Origin: Phymorhynchus buccinoides
Taxonomy: Eukaryota; Mollusca; Gastropoda; Neogastropoda; Raphitomidae
Reading direction: 5' to 3'
Assembly: GCA_017654935.2 (NCBI GenBank)
Contig: CM065706.1
Coordinates: 6,595,589 to 6,659,588 of the forward strand
Length of the DNA: 64,000 nt
Shown here: positions 34,348-44,935 of the stretch, in pieces
Layout of the letters: each line of letters begins with the position of its first letter
Position numbering within the stretch: position 1 is the first letter of the stretch
Program-made: the position numbers and the translations under genes
Notes under the pieces: model-generated
What the model was told of the DNA's origin: nothing
The model's database searches: none
Seen by the model: only the letters and a program-made list of their open reading frames with translations

Positions 34348-34880
34348 CCCTCTCAGTCTCACTCTGATCAATCGAACCGAGAATCTATATTGAATACCAA
34401 GTGATGGGAAGTAACTCCGAACGTCACACCAAAACTTTTATTTAAAAAAATCACCCAGAATAAAGTCTAACTCACATTTAATTTCTGAAAGATGCATATT
34501 GAATAGCAATGATGATATTTTCATTCCAAAGCTAACACACTGTCACACAACAAACCATGAATTGGAATTACAAAAATCCGTAATGGCGCTCCGAGCATCG
34601 CGCCGAGTCAATACTGCACACGTCACGTGGAAAGAAGAAAAAAATTTGGGGTCACTTCGAAAAATCCGTTCAAAAAGACTAGTGGGTGCTTTCCCTTGCT
34701 GTAAAAGCCAAAAACGGACCAGTGAGTCAGGAAAAGGAAGCACTAACTTAGTATATTGCATTGTGGGTAGGGCAAAAGTGAAAGTGAAACTACTAGACCG
34801 GGCGTTCAGCGGGCGCAATGGGAGCCAACGGTGAGAAACAAATCGGTCAGATCTGGCGTCTGTAGCCTTGAGAGGGTTAA
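34344..34880. mobile_element. TTAA element family T
   Basis: TTAACCCTCTCAGTCTCACT at the left and CCTTGAGAGGGTTAA at the right (CCCTCTCA / TGAGAGGG). The body is unlike family B. It abuts family B through a single TTAA. Confidence 0.72.
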
Positions 34881-35379
34881 AGGAAAAGATGTTTGTGTTT
34901 TTTAGCCAATAGATAGATGACCCCCTAATAAAACAAAGACTGGATTTATTGTGAGCGCTGATTCTGATACCCCTACTTTGATGATATAATTATCATGGGT
35001 GCAACTCCTCAAAATGAAAGGCAGGGGCCCAGGGGCAGAGCCCTGTCGGACGATTCAGGGGGACAAGTTAAGAGAGAGAGATAACGAGACAGACAGACAG
35101 TTAAAATGAGAGACAGAGACAGCTTGAGTCTGATAAGCCTTGTAAAATTATTACATTGTCTTTGTAAACTTCCACGATAGAACCACCAAGTGGAAAACGC
35201 CCCAAATCACTTGTGGTCACTTTTTTTTTGGGGGGGGAGGAGGAATTTTTTAAAAACTGAAGTTCAGTTTCTGGTAAAATTTAAAATACTGAAATCAGTG
35301 CAAAAATTAAAGAGTATCACCCATGAATTATTAACACAGCACACATTAGTAGGCAAGAGTTGATTAACAGGTACATTGC

Positions 35380-35760
35380 GTGTTAATGAGATGCGTCGGT
35401 GTGTTGATTAATTTGCATATTTGGTGGGTGGGTGTGACCTTTTTGCGTGTCAACTGTTTTCAAGGACCCGTTGTTGGAGGAGACGGAGTGGGTATGCACC
35501 CTGGGCATCACAGTTGAAACTCGACACATTGCGACAACAGACGCGAGTTAGAGGTACACGACGTGTTAATGAGATGCGTCGGTGTGTTGATTCATTTGCA
35601 TATTTGGTGGGGGGGGGTGACCTTTTTGCGTGTCAACTGTTTTCAAGGACCCGTTGTTGGAGGAGACGGAGTGGGTATGCACCCTGGGCATCACAGTTGA
35701 AACTCGACACATTGCGACAACAGACGCGAGTTAGAGGTACACGTGTTAATGAGATGCGTC
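35380..35760. repeat. 182-bp tandem duplication containing exon-like remnants
   Basis: Two nearly identical copies (start TGTTAATGAGATGCGTCGGT at 35382 and 35564, plus a third start at 35743). Each includes, on the minus strand, CTCCAACAACGGGTCC, a remnant of the DCDC2-like exon at 37278-37373, and the intron flank (TTTGCATATTTGGTGGG). Confidence 0.85.
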
Positions 35761-36341
35761 AATATATCGATGGCTTGGAGTCAAAACAGACTATCTTTAG
35801 ATAGTCCATTGACGTATTATTGAACATATTGTGAAGACTAATAACTTATTCCAAAAAAGGACTGCAGAAATATAAAAAGCGTAATCCCCATTTTATATTA
35901 TTTGCAGTCTTTTTTAATACAAGTTCTTAGTTTTTGCAATAACATCAATAATATGTCAATGGACTATCTCGAGATAGTCCGTTTTGATTCTAAGCCTTCG
36001 ATACTATGCAAGAATACTATCCGACAGTGAAGATTACGCCCAGAAACAACGGCAAAACCTCTGCCGTCACAAACACAAAATCCTCTACCAGCAAAGTTCA
36101 ATCTTCTGAAATTTGCAAATTCTCCGACAATTCTGATGCCTGATAAGAGACAAATTTGCGCATGGGAACAGGGCTGCCTACCCTTTCTTGCAGTTCCCAG
36201 GGACAAACTATTTTATTATTTTTAAACAGGGACAGAGACTTGTTTCCAAGGACAAACATCGCCACGCTAAGCATCAGGGTCAAAACGAACATTAACGTTT
36301 GATCATTTCGTGATCTAGCAAAATTTGAGCGACTTTGGATT

Positions 36342-36980
36342 CAACCCTTTCACCACCAAAGTCGCGTTTTAGCCCCACAGTGATTTAACCCTTTCATCGC
36401 CACTGTCGCCTCTTGGCACCACAATGATTGAGCACCCATGTCACTGAAAGGCATCAGATGAGGGTCTGTGACTATAAAGTACCTAATACGGGGTTCCCAC
36501 AGATCTCTCAAAGAAAAATTCAAGGACTTTTCCAGGACCATGCTGGTTAAAATCTCAAGGACTGAAAATACTGCTTGTAATAATGGATAATAACATTACG
36601 GTAAGAGGTGTGATAATATCGAACTATTCTAATGACTTGAAACTACAAAACCTGCACACATCAAAAGTCCACACGCAGTAGCATGGTTGTCTGCTGTCAC
36701 AATATCAGGCGGTCAAAAGTCTGAATTTAATTTTTTTTAAATGCTAACTTTCAGTTTTACTATATATATTTTTTCAAAGAGATCGAGTATTGGTTTTGCT
36801 TGCTTGAAACTTGAGAATCTGGTTAGCAAATTAAGAACATTCCAGGAGTTTTCCAGGAGCTTTAGGCCTGTGCTGTTTTTCCAGCACTTTTCAAGCCCTG
36901 GAAAAGGCCTTGCTAGTTTTCCAAGACTTTTCAAGTTTGCAAGGACTTGTGGGAACCCTGCTAATACCTAATAGTAAGGT
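36342..36980. mobile_element. Two damaged family B copies with a nested hAT-like element
   Basis: A family B left end (36342-36384) is followed by a second family B left end at an internal TTAA (36385). The second copy is interrupted at 36489-36960 and its right end is not recognisable. Confidence 0.65.
36489..36960. mobile_element. hAT-like element, family S-like (copy 2)
   Basis: CGGGGTTCCCACAG at the left and TGTGGGAACCCTG at the right, with repeated AAGGACTTTTCCAG-type motifs inside. CTAATA borders both sides. Confidence 0.8.
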
Positions 36981-37277
36981 CAGCTAACCAGACAAGTTAT
37001 TGCTCTAAAACAAATGTTGATTCTACTCAGTTTCCAGGGACACCAGACAGAAAAATGGATTCCAGGGACAAGGTGTCATTTTTGACAGTTAATTCAAGGG
37101 ACAAATACCCCCCCTTATGGGGGTGGGGGGGGGGGTGGGGGGGTGGGGGGGAGGGGGGGAACAGTAGGCAGCCCTGTGTGAGTTAGAAAGAAGTACACTG
37201 TGTGTTGTTGGTTAATGAGATGCGGTCAGTTGGTGTTGCAGTGGATTGATTTGCATATATTTTTGGTGGGGTGTGAC

Positions 37278-37373
37278 CTTTCGGTGTAACTGTTTTCAGA
37301 CCCGTTGTTGGAGGAGATGGAGTGCTCCGGGGACGACTGGCTGCTCGTCTTGTTGGAGCGGATGGGCGGAAGG
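37278..37373 (-). CDS. DCDC2-like gene, Ser/Asn-rich linker exon
   Basis: Acceptor ttttggtttgcag; phase 2 in (completes Arg), reading LPPIRSNKTSSQSSPE and then SISSNNGSENSYTE. The proposed donor is AAAG|GTCACA (phase 2), which matches the next exon but is a weak site. The low-complexity Ser/Asn composition suits a flexible linker. The exon's 3' half is copied at 35.4-35.7 kb. Confidence 0.65.
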
Positions 37374-37613
37374 CTGCAAACCAAAAACAAAACAAAAATG
37401 TTTTTTAATGTCCTCCGAATCGGCACAGGTATTGTATTTGAAGGACTATAAGGCTCACCTGATTAACTCATTCGCACCGCAACGATTGTGAATTCTTCAA
37501 AAAATATCACAAATCACTCCAGCCACACACATACAAACAAAACATACATAAACAAAAGGAGAAATGAAAGATTGCAGGTTTTTACTTCGGGTTTAGATCA
37601 GACTATTTTACAT

Positions 37614-37738
37614 ACAGTGGAACCTCCCTTATAAGACCTTACAAAATCATCCAAACTGAGGTCTTACAAAGAAGGGCAATGTCTCGGAGAAGTAGGTCTT
37701 ATATGGGAGGGAGTCTTATAAGGGAGGTTCCACTGTAT
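37614..37738. mobile_element. Family A element (copy 6, short)
   Basis: Both ends present; the interior is shortened to one partial unit. Confidence 0.88.
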
Positions 37739-37800
37739 AAGGCGCTCCCTCATAATTTAACGCAAAAATTCAGATTTTGTTACTCTATTTTCTTATTATT

Positions 37801-37979
37801 ACAGTGGAACCTCCCTTATAAGACCTCCCATTATAAGACTCCCTCCCACATAAGACCTACTTCTCTGAGACATTCCCCTTCTTTGCAAGGATTAAAATTA
37901 CCTCCCTTAAAAGACCCCTCCCTTATAAGACCTCGTTTGGGATGATTTTGGAAGGTCTTATAAGGGAGGTTCCACTGTA
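37801..37979. mobile_element. Family A element (copy 7)
   Basis: Complete, reverse-oriented interior relative to copy 6, only 62 bases away from it. Confidence 0.9.
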
Positions 37980-38006
37980 CTATTATTATTAGTCACACGC
38001 CTTGGC

Positions 38007-38310
38007 ATGAGGCTGTGTCAGACCAGTTGAAATAAGCTAGAACGCCAAGGCTACATCAAAATGTTGTTATGTTCTGCATAGTTGTGCGGGGATTGTCTTA
38101 AGCCCAAGCTCCTAGCATAACATCGTCAGTCTAAAATCCTCCGAAGTCGGAGTGTGGCTGGCAAACGTGGCGGGGGTAATAAAAAAAACGGTCTCACACG
38201 TAATAATGTTCTCATCCCTGGCTTGGTGCATTTGTACCATAGCGTTCAAATGCTTCGGCTGTTGGGATGATCCCTGGAGTCTTTAAGCCAGGGTAAGACA
38301 ACAACACAAC
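38007..38310. repeat. Dispersed repeat family L (copy 2)
   Basis: Same blocks and same polarity as 25590-25912, with a CAACAACA tail at the right. Confidence 0.7.
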
Positions 38311-38333
38311 AACACTGGTGCAGGGGTCTCAGT

Positions 38334-38334
<1 letters not shown>

Positions 38335-38366
<32 letters not shown>

Positions 38367-38395
38367 GTATCGCCTTGTAGTCCGTAAAATACGGT
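38335..38395. repeat. 31-base poly-G run joined to a family H terminus
   Basis: 31 G (38335-38365) followed by AGTATCGCCTTGTAGTCCGT and AAAATACGGTA, one end of family H. The opposite end is absent. Confidence 0.8.
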
Positions 38396-38622
38396 ACATT
38401 TGTAGTCCGTAATGTACATTTTTGGCATACGGCCCCCGTAAGGAGTATAGTAGATAAAAACATAATGCATAAGTGATGGTGATGGTGACGGTGATGATGA
38501 TGGCGATAGAATGGCTGGTCTTGCATGAGCGATTGATTGATCAACATTATCATTATCATCACTGTCATCATCATCATCATCATTACAGTACTACGATGAC
38601 AACGACGACGACAACAACTCAC

Positions 38623-38793
38623 CGCTCAGTTCGTCGGGGACTGGGGGAGGAGGAGAAGTTGGAGGGTCGGGACCTCTCCTGGTAGTCCCCCTGCTTGAAG
38701 CGCTCCTTCCTCCCTGCCGCCACGTAGCAGCCGCAGTGCTCCACCTCCGCCAGGTTGCTGATGGGCTGGCCCTCGAACGTGTACAGACGGCAA
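38623..38793 (-). CDS. DCDC2-like gene, C-terminal half of the DCX domain
   Basis: Acceptor tgtgcgcag, phase 2 in (completes Ser), donor CG|GTGAGT phase 2 out. It reads CRLYTFEGQPISNLAEVEH, then CYVAAGRKERFKQGDY, then a basic/Ser-rich end. The R-x-L-Y-T-x-(E/D)-G, L-x-E-(V/L) and Y-V-A-A-G-x-E-R-F-K pattern is diagnostic of the second half of doublecortin domains, which bind tubulin and microtubules. With the exon at 41919-42059 it makes one complete DCX domain. Confidence 0.88.
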
Positions 38794-39224
38794 CTGCGCA
38801 CACACACAACAACAGCATACAGTATTTATACGGCGCTGAATCTTGATAGAAATCAAAGCAAAATCAAAATCAAATCAAACACACACGTTAGCATTCATAA
38901 CGCATTCAAACATAAAGGCGATACAAAGCGAACACACACGCATGACATAAATGGTATGCAGCAGAAACAGGCCTAAAGGCAAGAGAGAGGAGAGAAAGAG
39001 AGTGGAGCCTCAATGACGGGGGGAACAGGTGGGTTTTGAGGTTAGATTTGAAAGCAGAGAGGGTCGGTCGCTGACGAGGGAAAGAGGAAGTTTGTTCCAA
39101 GATGTCGGTCCTGAGACAGCAAAAGAGCGCCGACCAACAGTTGAAAGCTTATACCTAGGGATCTGGAGAGAAAGTGGGTCAGAAACTGAATGTGAAGTGA
39201 AGACACACACACACTGTATGTAGG

Positions 39225-39330
39225 AAGGTAGGTGGCAGAAGCGGTTAAGACATTCGCCTGCCAATTTCAATGCATGAGTGACCCGGCTTCCAGTCCCAGC
39301 CTCGCCATTTCTTTTCTAGTTCCGATGACA
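39225..39330 (+). mobile_element. Possible decayed tRNA-derived SINE head
   Basis: GTGGCAGAAGCGGTTAAGAC resembles an A box with the loop of a tRNA-SINE (GTGGCACAGCGGTTAAG type), and CCCGGCTTCCAGTCCCAGCC is a poor B box. It is degenerate. Confidence 0.45.
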
Positions 39331-39509
39331 AAAAATCGAACTGTTGAACTGCTGGTCTCGGAATTCGGCGACCCTGAACAAGCGTGGAGGTGTGGCTGCG
39401 AGTTGGGACTCGGGATGAGCCGGCAACTGCGCGCACGCACATGCACACATGTACACAGACTGCATTGCATTTGTAGTTTTGTATTTTGTTTTATTTCTTA
39501 GGTTATAGA

Positions 39510-39612
39510 CACACAAACTGTGACAAAGTGGTAGCCAGAGCAATACTCGATCTCACTAAAGTTGGAGATGGGCTGGCCCGCCATAATCGCCAATAAACAG
39601 CATAGGTGGACA
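39510..39612 (-). pseudogene. Degenerate copy of the DCX C-terminal exon
   Basis: The minus strand reads AGQPISNFSEIEYCSGY, matching GQPISNLAEVEHCGCY of the real exon at 38623-38793, but then diverges before the YVAAG motif. Upstream it lacks the RLYT motif. An acceptor-like TTGCCG copy lies separately at about 39425-39432. It is probably a broken duplicate; a real alternative exon is less likely. Confidence 0.6.
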
Positions 39613-39677
39613 TTACTGGAAGAAAGGTGCACACCCTTCAACTGTGCACACAAATCCATGCATGCTATTGTGGGAAC

Positions 39678-39958
39678 TTCTTCTTTCTTTGACGATTGCT
39701 CAGTTTCCTGTCCAATAAGCACGGATGTGTCATGCTGCCGTTAAGCGCCTAACTTTTAAAAAATAATAATTAGGTCCAGAATTTCCGACTCTGGCTGAAG
39801 AAATGCTTGTAAAAGTTTCTGGGGGGGGGGGGGGGGGGGGGGAGGAGAATTGGTTAGTGAGGCAGAGACTAGAGAGATAGCAGATGACAGTAAGCAAAGG
39901 GAAAAGGCAGAGTCAAAGAGAGTAACAGGTTAAAGGAAGTTACAAGCACAGAACCCCC
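39678..39958 (-). mobile_element. Dispersed repeat family F (copy 3, degenerate)
   Basis: It retains TTCTTCTTTCTTTGACGATT, TCATGCTGCCGTTAAGCGCC and AGCAAAGGGAAAAGGCAGAG, with a poly-G run at about 39822. Confidence 0.65.
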
Positions 39959-40384
39959 CTCTCTCTCTCTCTCTCTCTCTAGATCAGTAAAACTTTGTTT
40001 TTCTCGTTCAAATCTGAAATCAATTACAATGAGTGGCAGAGTCCAAGGTCATCACATTTTTTTTTTTTAACTGCACCATCTGACTACCCATACCTTTCTC
40101 CCCCAACATCCCCCACCCCCAACACCACAATTTTCTTCACCCAAATCCCCCAACCGTTCCTCTTTTAACACCTGCATTACGAAAGAGAGTGTGTGTGTGT
40201 GTGTGTGTGTGTTATTACGGGGACTTACGTTCTAAGTGCCATTAGAGACCCAAGCGCTGGACTAATCCCCGGCCCCCTCTTTGTTACCACCACAGCCAAC
40301 ATAATATGCATACAGTGGAACCTCCCTTATATTAAAGACCTTCAAAAGTCATGCAAAATGTGGTCTTACGAAAGGAAGGGTCTT

Positions 40385-40630
40385 TTAATCCTTTCACCGC
40401 CAATGTCGCATTTTAGCACCACAATGGCTTAACACCCATGTCACTAAAAAGCATCAAACCAGGGCCTGTTATCTGAAGACCCTATTTTTGTAATTTTGGG
40501 ACGTAAGGATAGGCCTAATGTTATGTACGTCACAGAGGAATTTGCAATATTGCAGATATATTTTTTTCTCTACCCAGTTAAGTTTAATGGTATACTTTGG
40601 CTGAAAAATGGCTGGCGGCGAAAGGGTTAA
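40385..40630. mobile_element. TTAA element family B (copy 4), nested in family A
   Basis: TTAATCCTTTCACCGCCA and TGGCGGCGAAAGGGTTAA; uninterrupted. Confidence 0.9.
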
Positions 40631-40880
40631 CCCTTTCACCGCCAAAGTCGCATTTTACATTTTTAGCACCACAGTGATTTAACTTCTATGTCACTAAAAG
40701 GCATCAGATTGGGGTCTATTATCCAAAGACCCTATTGTCTTAGTTTTGGGAAGTAAGGATAGACCTTATTTTATAGATGTCACAGAAGAATCCCCAATAC
40801 CGCAGATGGATTTTGTTCTCTACCCAGGTAAATGTAATGGGAATGTTTGGCTGAAAAATGGCTGGCAGTGAAAGGGTTAA
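40627..40880. mobile_element. TTAA element family B (copy 5), sharing a TTAA with copy 4
   Basis: TTAACCCTTTCACCGCCAAA and TGGCAGTGAAAGGGTTAA. It follows copy 4 in the same orientation through one TTAA. Confidence 0.9.
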
Positions 40881-41037
40881 AGGAGGTAATTTTAATATTT
40901 ACAAAGAAGGGCAATGTCTCAAAGAAGAAGGTCTTAAATGGGAGGGAGTCTTATAATGGGAGGTCTTATAAAGGAGGTTCCACTGTACCTGTCTACTTGC
41001 CGTGAAAATGACCACTGTTACTAAGATGCCATTTCTT

Positions 41038-41040
<3 letters not shown>

Positions 41041-41082
<42 letters not shown>

Positions 41083-41500
41083 AGTCAAATAGTCATGCCC
41101 TCACACACATAGTCGCTCATGGTTACGACACACACAGAGAGACACACACACAGGCACTCACGTCACACACACACACACAGTCTCACAAAGACAAGCGCAC
41201 GCGCGCACACACACACGCACACACGCACATACACAAACTTATGCTTGTTCACTCACACACCTGCACAGACACGGAAACAGACACGCATACCTACACCCGT
41301 GCGCATGCGAATATTATTTCTGCAAATACAACAGCACTGAGTAGCTGCACAAACACACACACACACACACACATATAACTCATATTCACTCACAAACAGG
41401 CACACACACACACATATATACAAACTAACATTCACTCACAAACAGGCACATACACACACATAGTCACACACATAGTCACACACACACACACATACACACA
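41041..41500. repeat. (CA)n-rich region
   Basis: CA runs mixed with GCACAC, CACTCAC and ACATATA motifs; non-coding. Confidence 0.9.
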
Positions 41501-41503
41501 GTG

Positions 41504-41732
41504 TAGAGTGGCACAGTGGTAGCGTGTTCGCTTCGTGTCAAGTAAACCCGAGTTCGAACCTGGGTACAGGGGATTTTTCCTCTCACTTTGCACTAGGCCT
41601 TACGGTCTGAACGTGGAATCTTTCGGATGAGACGATATACCGAGGTCCCATGTGCCCATGCACTTAGCATATGTTAAACCCAGTGGCAACAAAAAAGTTG
41701 TCATTTGGTCAAAATGTACACCCCCCCCCACA
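41504..41732 (+). mobile_element. tRNA-derived SINE (copy 1)
   Basis: Pol III A box TGGCACAGTGG and B box GAGTTCGAACC are correctly ordered in a tRNA-like head. The body contains the conserved TCGGATGAGACGATATACCG, AGGTCCCATGTGCCCATGCA and CTTAGC segment seen in many molluscan SINEs, and the end CCCAGTGGCAACAAAA. It is not a functional tRNA because the acceptor stem and 3' half do not close. A second copy is inverted at 52846-53068. Confidence 0.82.
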
Positions 41733-41745
41733 CACACACATAGTG

Positions 41746-41777
<32 letters not shown>

Positions 41778-41797
41778 GCACACACACACACACACAG

Positions 41798-41869
41798 AAT
41801 CTACCTTCTGGGAGGCTCGCTAAAGCAGTCCTTCATCTTATTGTGAACCGCGTTCAACACATCCTTCAA
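41798..41869 (-). pseudogene. Duplicated 3' half of the DCX exon with donor site
   Basis: A near copy of 41911-41987 (TTGAACGCGGTTCACAATAA; AAGGACTGCTTTAGCGAGCC; TCCCAGAAG|GTAGATTC), separated from it by a CA run. It has no acceptor, so it is not an independent exon. Reading through from the true exon gives TAG directly after the first donor. Confidence 0.85.
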
Positions 41870-41918
41870 GGACACACACACACGCACACGCACATGCACA
41901 CACACACACAGAATCTAC

Positions 41919-42059
41919 CTTCTGGGAGGCTCGCTAAAGCAGTCCTTCATCTTATCATGAACCGCATTCAACACATCCTTCAGGGACATCTGGGCCCCGT
42001 GGGGAGGCATGATGGAGATGGGTTTCAATCCCGAGGAGGGTACCCCATTGACCCAGCAT
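41919..42059 (-). CDS. DCDC2-like gene, N-terminal half of the DCX domain
   Basis: Acceptor ctctctacag; phase 2 in (completes Lys), phase 2 out at AAG|GTAGAT. It reads CWVNGVPSSGLKPISIMPPH and then AQMSLKDVLNAVHDKMKDC. The v-x-NG turn followed by a strand and the helix LxDVLxxVxxKM is the first half of a doublecortin fold. A trinucleotide array (42066-42562) lies directly upstream of its acceptor. Confidence 0.87.
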
Positions 42060-42065
42060 CTGTAG

Positions 42066-42562
42066 AGAGATCATCATCGTTGTTGTCATCATTGTCATCT
42101 TTATATTGTCGGTATTGTCATCGTGGTCATCAACATCATCATCATCATTGTCGTCGTCATTGTTGTCGATCATCATCGTCATCATCATCATCATTGTTGT
42201 CATCATCGTTGTCATCATTGTCATCCTTATTGTCGGTATTGTCATCGTGGTCGTCATCATCGTCATCATCTTTGTTGTCATCACTGTTGTCATCATCGTC
42301 GTCGTCATCATCATCACTGTTGTCATCATCATCATCATCGTTATCATTGTTGTCATCATCGTCTTCGTCATCATCATCATTGTTATCATCATCATCGTCG
42401 TCATCATCATCATTGTTGTCATCACCATTATCATCATCATTGTTGTCATCACCATTATCATCATCATTGTTGTCATCATCATTGTCATCATCATCATTGC
42501 AGTCATCATCATCACCGTCATCATCATCATCATTGTTACCATCGTCATCATCATCATCAAAA
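42066..42562. repeat. Degenerate (ATC/GTC/TTG) trinucleotide array
   Basis: About 500 bases of CATCATCATCGTCATTGTTG-type sequence in the intron, a few bases from the splice acceptor of the DCX exon. The Asp, Met, Ser, Ile or His runs in all frames are artefacts. Confidence 0.95.
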
Positions 42563-43028
42563 ACATTCTTTTTCATCATTTTTCTACTCTCTTTTTTTTG
42601 TCCAGTATCCAAATACAGCGAAGTACTCTTAACACAAAATCCAGGGGACAAAGATATTTTGTGTGTGTGTGTGTGTGTGTGTTAACCATTATTTGTGTTT
42701 CAACAAAATTGTGGTCAAAAATTTCAAACTGAAGTGGACTCCACTGTAAATAACGATAAGTTCAAAAATAACAGGTTGTTGCGTTTCTTCTTCTTTTTTT
42801 TAACAGTATAAAAAGGGTGACACTGTACAATTGTTAATGCACTTTCCTGCAGCCCACATTCCACAGGATTATTTGGGATAATAATAATAATAATCATTTA
42901 ATAAAAAGACAAGTGTGTGTCTGTGTGAAACACAAAACGGGCCTTATAACTCCGCCGTTTTTCGACCGAATCGCTTCAAATTTGCTGTCATCTAGGCATT
43001 ACTAGGCGTTATCGGTACTCGGCGTTGT

Positions 43029-43032
43029 GCTA

Positions 43033-43064
<32 letters not shown>

Positions 43065-43215
43065 TAACATTTATAGAGCGCCCTTTCTTGAACTCATGGC
43101 GCTAACAATTATTTAAATAAATAAATAAACAGATCATAAATATATATATAAGCTACTACAATATTAACTATCGCAAACATGCACACAGCCACAACACACG
43201 CACACACACACACAC
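43029..43215. repeat. Long direct repeat, copy 1
   Basis: AGTAATAATAATAA, CTAACATTTATAGAGCGCCC, ACTCATGGCGCTAACAATTA through CAAACATGCACACAGCCACA. It is nearly identical to 43848-44020. Confidence 0.9.
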
Positions 43216-43847
43216 ACACAACGGCTGTGTCATTTGCGCGGTTTGGCAAATGCATGAAACGCGTATCCACCGGCCTCTCGGCGCCCGTATCTCCGGTGTT
43301 TCTGGACGGATTGCCTTCGAATTTGGAAGGTAGATGACCGGGGATGGTGACTATCTGTGTGCCAAACCGAAAGCGAATCGATTCATAAACGTGCGCGATA
43401 TACGCCGCTTCACCTTTTCACAAATAACTCCGCCGTTTCTTAACCGAATTGCTTCAAATTTGCTGTCAGGCTTGCTGTGGCAGAAAATTTGAAGAGAATC
43501 GGGAGAGCGCGTCACTCTCAGAGCAGCACCAACGGGAAACGGGGCCTTATAACTCCGCCGTTTCTTAACCGAATCGCTTCAAATTTGCTGTACTCAGCGT
43601 TACCAGTACTTGGCGTTACCGTTACTAGGCGTTACCGTTACTAGGGAGAGCGCATCACTCTCAGAGCAGCGCCAAAGGGAAATGGGGGCTTTATAACTCC
43701 GCCATAGCTTAACCGAATCGCTTCAAATTTACTGTACTCAGCGTTACCAGTACTTGGCGTTACCGTTACTAGGCGTTACCGTTACTAGGCATTACCGTTA
43801 CTAGGCGTTACCGGTACTAGGCGTTACCGGTACTCGGAGTTGCGCTA
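43216..43847. repeat. Repeats of ATAACTCCGCCGTTTCTTAA and a 12-bp GGCGTTACCGTTACTA unit
   Basis: The block ATAACTCCGCCGTTT with CGAATCGCTTCAAATTTGCT occurs at about 42950, 43424, 43549 and 43685. A 12-base unit of GGCGTTACCGTTACTA type is tandem at 43600-43640 and 43735-43840, and degenerate at 44710-44780. Confidence 0.85.
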
Positions 43848-44020
43848 GTAATAATAATAATAATAATAACTAACATTTATAGAGCGCCCTTTCTTGAACT
43901 CATGGCGCTAACAATTATTTAAATAAATAAATAAACAGATCATAAATATATATATAAGCTACTACAATATTAACTATCGCAAACATGCACACAGCCACAA
44001 CACACGCACACACACACCCA
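43848..44020. repeat. Long direct repeat, copy 2
   Basis: See 43029-43215. Copies lie about 820 bases apart in the same orientation, either a local tandem duplication or two insertions of one family. Confidence 0.9.
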
Positions 44021-44227
44021 CAATGTGGGGAACATAGTTTCAAGGCAGGAAAAGGGACAAGGAAGAAATCAGAGGTATTGCCAGAGACACATAAACGGGA
44101 CACACAGACATGGGGACACAGAGAGACAAAATTGGGGGACACACACAGACAGGGGACACATAGAGACGGGGGGCACAGCGCTACATAATCGGGGATCGAT
44201 TTCCTGCAGAGAATCCGCATGCAATAC

Positions 44228-44445
44228 CAGGGCTCCCAGGGACCCCCATTTGGGGGTCTATGAAGTACTAAAATTCTAAAGGACCCTCTAAAAGAATGTG
44301 CAGGGGGTCCCAGGGATGCACTAGAAAAATTATTTTTAGCATTTGCAATGCCACTGGGACCCTCTATCCCGCCTCTAGGACCCTCTGTACAGTAAGTGAA
44401 GGAGTCCCTGGGACCCGTTGTTTTGCGGGATGATTGGGAGCCCTG
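44228..44445. mobile_element. hAT-like short element, family D (copy 2)
   Basis: CAGGGCTCCCAGGGACCCCC and TTGGGAGCCCTG, flanked by AATAC on both sides. Confidence 0.88.
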
Positions 44446-44829
44446 AATACACCGCAATACAAAACAAACAAACTGTGATACATGAAGGCGCTGACTCGTA
44501 CACGTAATTTCAACCGAACGCCGATCCAACTGTGGACATTTGTGAAACATGATTCTGGTGAAATACCACTGTCTAAACGAATCTGATGAAATCCTACCGG
44601 TTTCCGTTCACTACACTGATGGTCCCTTGTACATGAATCTGATGAAATTAATAAAGATATTTTTGCATATTCATGTACCAGGGTCAACATGAATATAGTG
44701 AACTAGCGCAACGCCCCGTACCGGTAACACCTAGTACTGGTAACGCCTTGTACAGGTAACGCCAAGTACCGGTACCGCTGAGGACCCCCTTGGCGGAGGT
44801 TTCCGAAAAGTAAGGACGGCATGACCTTC

Positions 44830-44935
44830 GGATGGTGCCAAGGATGCTTGATGTCAAATTTGGTGTCGATCGGTTGAGAACTGTGGCCGTGCATAAGGGA
44901 CAGACAGACAGACAGACAGACAGACACACAGACAG
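44830..44935 (+). mobile_element. Probable LINE 3' tail with (GACA)n
   Basis: TTGGTGTCGATCGGTTGAGA, ACTGTGGCCGTGCATAAGGG and (ACAGAC)n follow the pattern of widespread invertebrate non-LTR 3' ends. There is no coding part. Confidence 0.5.

Larger units (their letters stand above)
40312..40987. mobile_element. Family A element (copy 8) split by two family B insertions
   Basis: ACAGTGGAACCTCCCTTATA at the left and AGGAGGTTCCACTGTA at the right are separated by two back-to-back TTAA elements (40385-40880). Confidence 0.9.

Noticed and set aside
39510..39612. Mutually exclusive alternative DCX exon
   Set aside because: The protein-level match is limited to about 16 residues and the essential YVAAG motif is lost; no acceptor in the proper phase.
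41504..41580. tRNA gene
   Set aside because: A and B boxes are present, but the cloverleaf does not close and a conserved SINE body follows; a second copy has the same body.
41843..42685. 280-codon Ser/Leu-rich frame and Asp- or Met-rich frames on the other strand
   Set aside because: Products of the ATC/GTC trinucleotide array that lies in an intron.
44498..44690. Possible exon in a 108-codon minus-strand frame
   Set aside because: Much of the frame covers family D and flanking non-conserved sequence; no splice sites with consistent phase.
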